From Vandammella animalimorsus (lineage in GTDB: Bacteria > Pseudomonadota > Gammaproteobacteria > Burkholderiales > Burkholderiaceae_C), in assembly GCF_002285285.1 (NCBI RefSeq), contig NZ_NSJF01000005.1, forward strand, positions 124,001-188,000: DNA of 64,000 nucleotides, read 5' to 3'. Below are positions 61,533 through 64,000 of the stretch, one piece after another; position 1 is the stretch's first letter; each line of letters begins with the position of its first letter. The position numbers and the translations under genes were made by a program. The notes beneath the pieces are model-generated. The model had not been told where the DNA came from and made no database searches. It worked only from the letters and a program-made list of their open reading frames with translations.

Positions 61533-62431
61533 CGTTTTCAGCGCCGGCCTTGCCGTCATCGCCATCATCGCCCAGCCCGCGCCAGCCACTGCGCTTTCGC
61601 AGCCTGGCCAGCGGCAGCGCCGCCAATGCCACGCTGGTGCAAGGCTGCGATGGCCAGGGCGCGGCCATGACCGTGCTGATCGACTGCGGGCTGACGCAGC
61701 GCCAGCTTGCCGCCCGCTTGCAAGGTGACGGCTTGCAGCTGCGTGACATCCAGGCCATCTTCGTCACCCACGAACACTCCGACCATGTTGGCCCCAGCTT
61801 CGAGCTGGCGCGCAGCCTGGGCATTCCGATCTGGTCCAGCTATGGCACCTGGCAGGGCGCGGGCTGCCCCGATGCCGGCGACCTGTGGCGCGTGGCCTGC
61901 GATGGTCAGCCCATTGCCTGGGGCGCGATGCAGGCCACGCCCTTTACCGTGCCGCACGATGCGCGCGAACCGCTGCAGCTGTGCATCCGCCAAGGCCAGG
62001 CGCGCCTGGCCCTGCTGACCGACCTGGGCCACGTCACGCCCCATGCGCTGGCCCATGCCGCGCATTGCCAGGCCCTGCTGCTGGAATTCAATCACGAGCC
62101 CGAGCTGCTGCAGCAATCGCGCTACCCGCCTTTCCTCAAGCGCCGCATCGCCGGGCCGCGCGGCCACCTCTCCAACGCTGCGGCCGCGCAGCTGTTGGCC
62201 CAGGTGCTGCACGCTGGCCTGCGCCACGTGGTCGCAGGCCACCTGAGCCAGCAGAACAACTGCCCACAGCGCACGCTGCAATGGATGCGCCAGGCCGTGG
62301 GCGAACACCCAGTGGCCCTGCACATTGCCACCCAGGAGCAGGGCTGCGATTGGATCGAGCTGGACGCGGGCGGCGCGCAGCAGGAAGCTGCCGCCAGCAT
62401 CCATGCCGAGCCCGCCGGTGTGCAAGCTTGA
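61529..62431 (+). CDS. MBL-fold metallo-hydrolase (YycJ/WalJ-like)
   Basis: A 300-residue hydrolase. The metal site is THEHSDHVGP (HxHxDH), preceded by VLIDCGLTQRQL; a later DLGHVT, LLEFNHE and AGHLSQQNN supply further ligands. It resembles the YycJ/WalJ group of metallo-beta-lactamase-fold nucleases or phosphodiesterases. The start is TTG 61529, overlapping bamC's TGA (TTGA), so it is translated by coupling; there is no ATG in the first 40 codons. Third gene of dapA-bamC-MBL. Confidence 0.85.
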   Translation: MTFSAPALPSSPSSPSPRQPLRFRSLASGSAANATLVQGCDGQGAAMTVLIDCGLTQRQLAARLQGDGLQLRDIQAIFVTHEHSDHVGPSFELARSLGIPIWSSYGTWQGAGCPDAGDLWRVACDGQPIAWGAMQATPFTVPHDAREPLQLCIRQGQARLALLTDLGHVTPHALAHAAHCQALLLEFNHEPELLQQSRYPPFLKRRIAGPRGHLSNAAAAQLLAQVLHAGLRHVVAGHLSQQNNCPQRTLQWMRQAVGEHPVALHIATQEQGCDWIELDAGGAQQEAAASIHAEPAGVQA

Positions 62432-62458
62432 GGGCGGCCTCCGAGCACGCAGGGCCTA

Positions 62459-62953
62459 TCACGCCTTGGCGCAATGCAAGCGCAGCATCAGCGTCATTGG
62501 GTGCTGGGGCGATTGCCGAAAGCCGTAATGCAGATAGAACTGTTTGGCGCGCTCGTGCAGCGCATGGACGAGCAGGGCGCGCACGCCCGCGTTTTGCGAC
62601 ACCACCATGGCCCTTTGCACGGCATCCTGCAGCAGAGCCGCACCGAGCTGCAGACCCTGGGCACGCCGGTCAACGGCCAGTCTGGCCAGCACCATCACGG
62701 GCACCGGGTCGGGCATGTTGCGACGCACGCTACTGGTGGCTGCCTGATGCGAGACCGCACCTGCGGCCATGGCGTAGTAGCCGCAAACGCGCCCGTGCGC
62801 ATCGGTGCCGACAAAGCAGCGGCTTGCGCCGCTCAAATGATTGGCCAGTGCCCTGCGTTTGAGCCATGCATCCAGGCTGTCCTCGCCGCAGGCAAATTCG
62901 CCCAGGATGTGGTGCGCCGCAAGTGGTTGCGGTGCGCTCAATGCCATGCTCAT
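62459..62953 (-). CDS. GNAT acetyltransferase toxin (TacT-like)
   Basis: A 164-residue GNAT-fold protein. The central acetyl-CoA site reads VLARLAVDRRAQGLQLGAAL (Q/RxxGxG/A-type), with LHERAKQFYLHYGFRQSP near the end. This is the architecture of GNAT toxins that acetylate aminoacyl-tRNA. Its ATG at 62953 overlaps the antitoxin stop codon (ATGA), the classical gene order for DUF1778-GNAT modules. All recognisable motifs are intact. Confidence 0.88.
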   Translation of the reverse strand: MSMALSAPQPLAAHHILGEFACGEDSLDAWLKRRALANHLSGASRCFVGTDAHGRVCGYYAMAAGAVSHQAATSSVRRNMPDPVPVMVLARLAVDRRAQGLQLGAALLQDAVQRAMVVSQNAGVRALLVHALHERAKQFYLHYGFRQSPQHPMTLMLRLHCAKA

Positions 62954-63222
62954 GCCCAGTCTGTGTGCCAAGGCGCCTGGACTGCCATGAGGCGCTCCAG
63001 CCCTGGATTGGGCTCGGGCGGCGCATCGAGCATGTCAATGAACTGCTGGAACTGGTCGGCATCCAGGCTGAAGAACACCTGATCCAGGACAACGGCCTGG
63101 GCGCGTTCGCAGGCCGCTTCGAGCATGAAGTCCGAACGATTCTTACCCAGCAGCCGGGCCGCGTGATCGATCAAGTCGCGCTGTTCGGGCAAGGCTCGCA
63201 GATTGATGGCGGCGTCGCGCAT
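62950..63222 (-). CDS. DUF1778 antitoxin (TacA-like)
   Basis: A 90-residue antitoxin. The N-terminal ribbon-helix-helix part (MRDAAINLRALPEQRDLIDH, then LGKNRSDFMLEAACERAQAV) binds DNA; the C-terminal region (DQVFFSLDADQFQQFIDMLD and on) neutralises the GNAT toxin. A GGGGGAG Shine-Dalgarno precedes the ATG. The promoter region carries an 11/13-matched inverted repeat at 63244-63284, the likely operator for autoregulation. First gene of the pair. Confidence 0.9.
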   Translation of the reverse strand: MRDAAINLRALPEQRDLIDHAARLLGKNRSDFMLEAACERAQAVVLDQVFFSLDADQFQQFIDMLDAPPEPNPGLERLMAVQAPWHTDWA

Positions 63223-63243
63223 GGCTCCCCCTCTTTTGCATAC

Positions 63244-63287
63244 ACAATGGCTATACGGATTGTGATTTGGCGTGTAGCTATTGTCAA
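63244..63287 (-). promoter_or_regulatory. Promoter and operator of the DUF1778-GNAT operon
   Basis: On the minus strand TTGACA (63287-63282), 17 bp, CACAAT (63264-63259). Overlapping it, ACAATGGCTATAC (63244-63256) and GTGTAGCTATTGT (63272-63284) form an inverted repeat with 11 of 13 pairs matching, separated by 15 bp. A ribbon-helix-helix antitoxin bound here would block the -10 and -35. Confidence 0.6.
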
Positions 63288-63344
63288 TGCGAAGCGGTGC
63301 CCTGTGCGCTCAGTGCGAACGCCAAAGGGCTGCTCACAACGGCC

Positions 63345-63824
63345 TCATGCCTTGCTGGTTTTGGATGCGCAAAGCACGCCTGTGTCGGCGCGCGCCATGT
63401 CCAGGGCTTCGCAGGCGGCAACGACGTTTTGCACCGTGTGCTGGCTTTCCCGCGAGAGGCGCAGATAGGTCTGGAGCATGCGCTGATCGGCCAGGCCGAG
63501 TTCATAGCCAACGGCAGCCTTGGTCGGCATGCGCGCAGTGCGTTGCATGGGCAAAAGCGCTGGTTCGGCCCCCAGCAGCAGGGCCTCGGGGGTGACGCGC
63601 AGCCAAGCCGCGAGAACACGCAGCTTGTCCTGCCGGGGCAGGGAAATGCCCATCAACCAGTTGCGCGCGGCATGCACGGAGATGCTGCGCCCCCAATAGC
63701 GCAAATTGAATTCGTGAGCGACCACAGTAGGAGAGGCGGGAATTCCCGCCTCTTCCAATGCCTGACGCAGCCTTTGTGCAAAGGCCTGCGCTTCTTCCGA
63801 CTGACGCTTGTCATCGCTCTTCAT
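63345..63824 (-). CDS. XRE-like helix-turn-helix transcriptional regulator
   Basis: A 159-residue protein. Residues about 15-85 form a lambda-repressor-type helix bundle (AQRLRQALEEAGIPASPTVV, ISVHAARNWLMGISLPRQDK, LRVLAAWLRVTPEALLLG), which should recognise DNA through the NWLMG helix. The C-terminal part is helical with no peptidase domain. It is divergent from the gene starting at 63982; the palindrome at 63868-63886 between them is a likely binding site. Confidence 0.75.
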   Translation of the reverse strand: MKSDDKRQSEEAQAFAQRLRQALEEAGIPASPTVVAHEFNLRYWGRSISVHAARNWLMGISLPRQDKLRVLAAWLRVTPEALLLGAEPALLPMQRTARMPTKAAVGYELGLADQRMLQTYLRLSRESQHTVQNVVAACEALDMARADTGVLCASKTSKA

Positions 63825-63867
63825 CGAATCGATGTTAGCGAGAGCTGCAAAAGCAAATTTAAGTAAT

Positions 63868-63886
63868 ACTAGAAAAATTATCTAGT
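63868..63886. promoter_or_regulatory. Palindrome in the divergent promoter region (candidate operator)
   Basis: ACTAGA and TCTAGT are separated by 7 bp in an AT-rich stretch, 44 bp upstream of the XRE-like gene. It lies among possible -10/-35 hexamers in both directions. Confidence 0.4.
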
Positions 63887-63981
63887 TAAAATACATTTCG
63901 CTCAAAGTTCAAAAGCCTTCCCATTCGCTTGGCAAGTCATTGAGCACATTGATTTTTCCATTCCGACCTTCAGGAGAACCG

Positions 63982-64000
63982 ATGATCGCTTTGTCTTTTT
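63982..64000 (+). CDS. Start of an unidentified gene, cut by the window edge
   Basis: The ATG at 63982 follows a good CAGGAGAACC ribosome-binding site. Only MIALSF is encoded before the window ends, so no function can be given. It is divergent from the XRE-like regulator and may be its target. Confidence 0.5.

Overview
The window is a high-GC chromosomal segment of a betaproteobacterium, most likely Burkholderiales and probably Comamonadaceae. This rests on the gene repertoire (BamC, Gcr-type membrane protein, DUF3649-PepSY-DUF3325 cluster, uvrC-pgsA beside a tRNA-Gly, grpE-dnaK-dnaJ, TRAP and DASS transporters) and is an inference, because there is no rRNA in the window. No CRISPR array, prophage, integrase or intact transposase gene was seen.

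Region 1 (1-7.8 kb): a truncated thiolase, a DASS anion transporter broken by one in-frame TAG, an orphan TRAP permease pair (small and large subunit, no binding protein), a TauE-type exporter and a large secreted protein joining MORN repeats to a C13/caspase-like protease domain. Region 2 (7.8-13.5 kb): the heat-shock cluster grpE-dnaK-dnaJ, all on the minus strand, with sigma-32-like promoters before grpE and dnaK. It carries two intrusions: a 161-bp palindromic repeat between grpE and dnaK, and a toxin-antitoxin pair between dnaK and dnaJ whose PIN toxin is frameshifted. Region 3 (13.5-29.9 kb): an intact DASS transporter, a solitary trpB, a lipoprotein, an FAD-linked hydroxyacid dehydrogenase, an MFS exporter, a thioesterase, a matrixin-type metalloprotease with six tandem beta-sandwich repeats, an OmpA-like protein, a metallophosphoesterase, miaB, a secreted hypothetical and hslR.

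Region 4 (30.2-36.9 kb) is the accessory part. Between tRNA-Gly(GCC) and tRNA-Val(UAC) lies a conspicuously AT-rich, cytosine-poor stretch of nine or ten small unrelated genes, all on the plus strand, with their own Shine-Dalgarno sequences and no mobility gene. The first gene is an internal duplication that resembles Imm42-type immunity proteins. The layout suggests an orphan immunity array of the kind linked to contact-dependent or type VI toxins, but no toxin gene is present.

Region 5 (36.9-64 kb): HU, pgsA, uvrC, a PLP Orn/Lys/Arg decarboxylase, a Gcr-family membrane protein, an iron-uptake-type operon (DUF3649-PepSY-DUF3325-propeller lipoprotein), a DEAD-box helicase, kdsB-ycaR, a TolC-family protein, an acyl-CoA ligase, greA with a strong terminator in its own leader, DUF4149, an MFS carrier, dapA-bamC-MBL hydrolase, a DUF1778-GNAT toxin-antitoxin operon with a clear operator, and an XRE-like regulator with a divergent partner.

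A dispersed palindromic element (about 161 bp, ends GAGCCTGTTCAAAATC, 3-bp TNA target duplications) occurs in two full, two diverged and several partial copies. It looks like a non-autonomous IS5/IS1031-type MITE. Several copies or fragments sit directly after a gene's stop codon, which is itself a TNA target.
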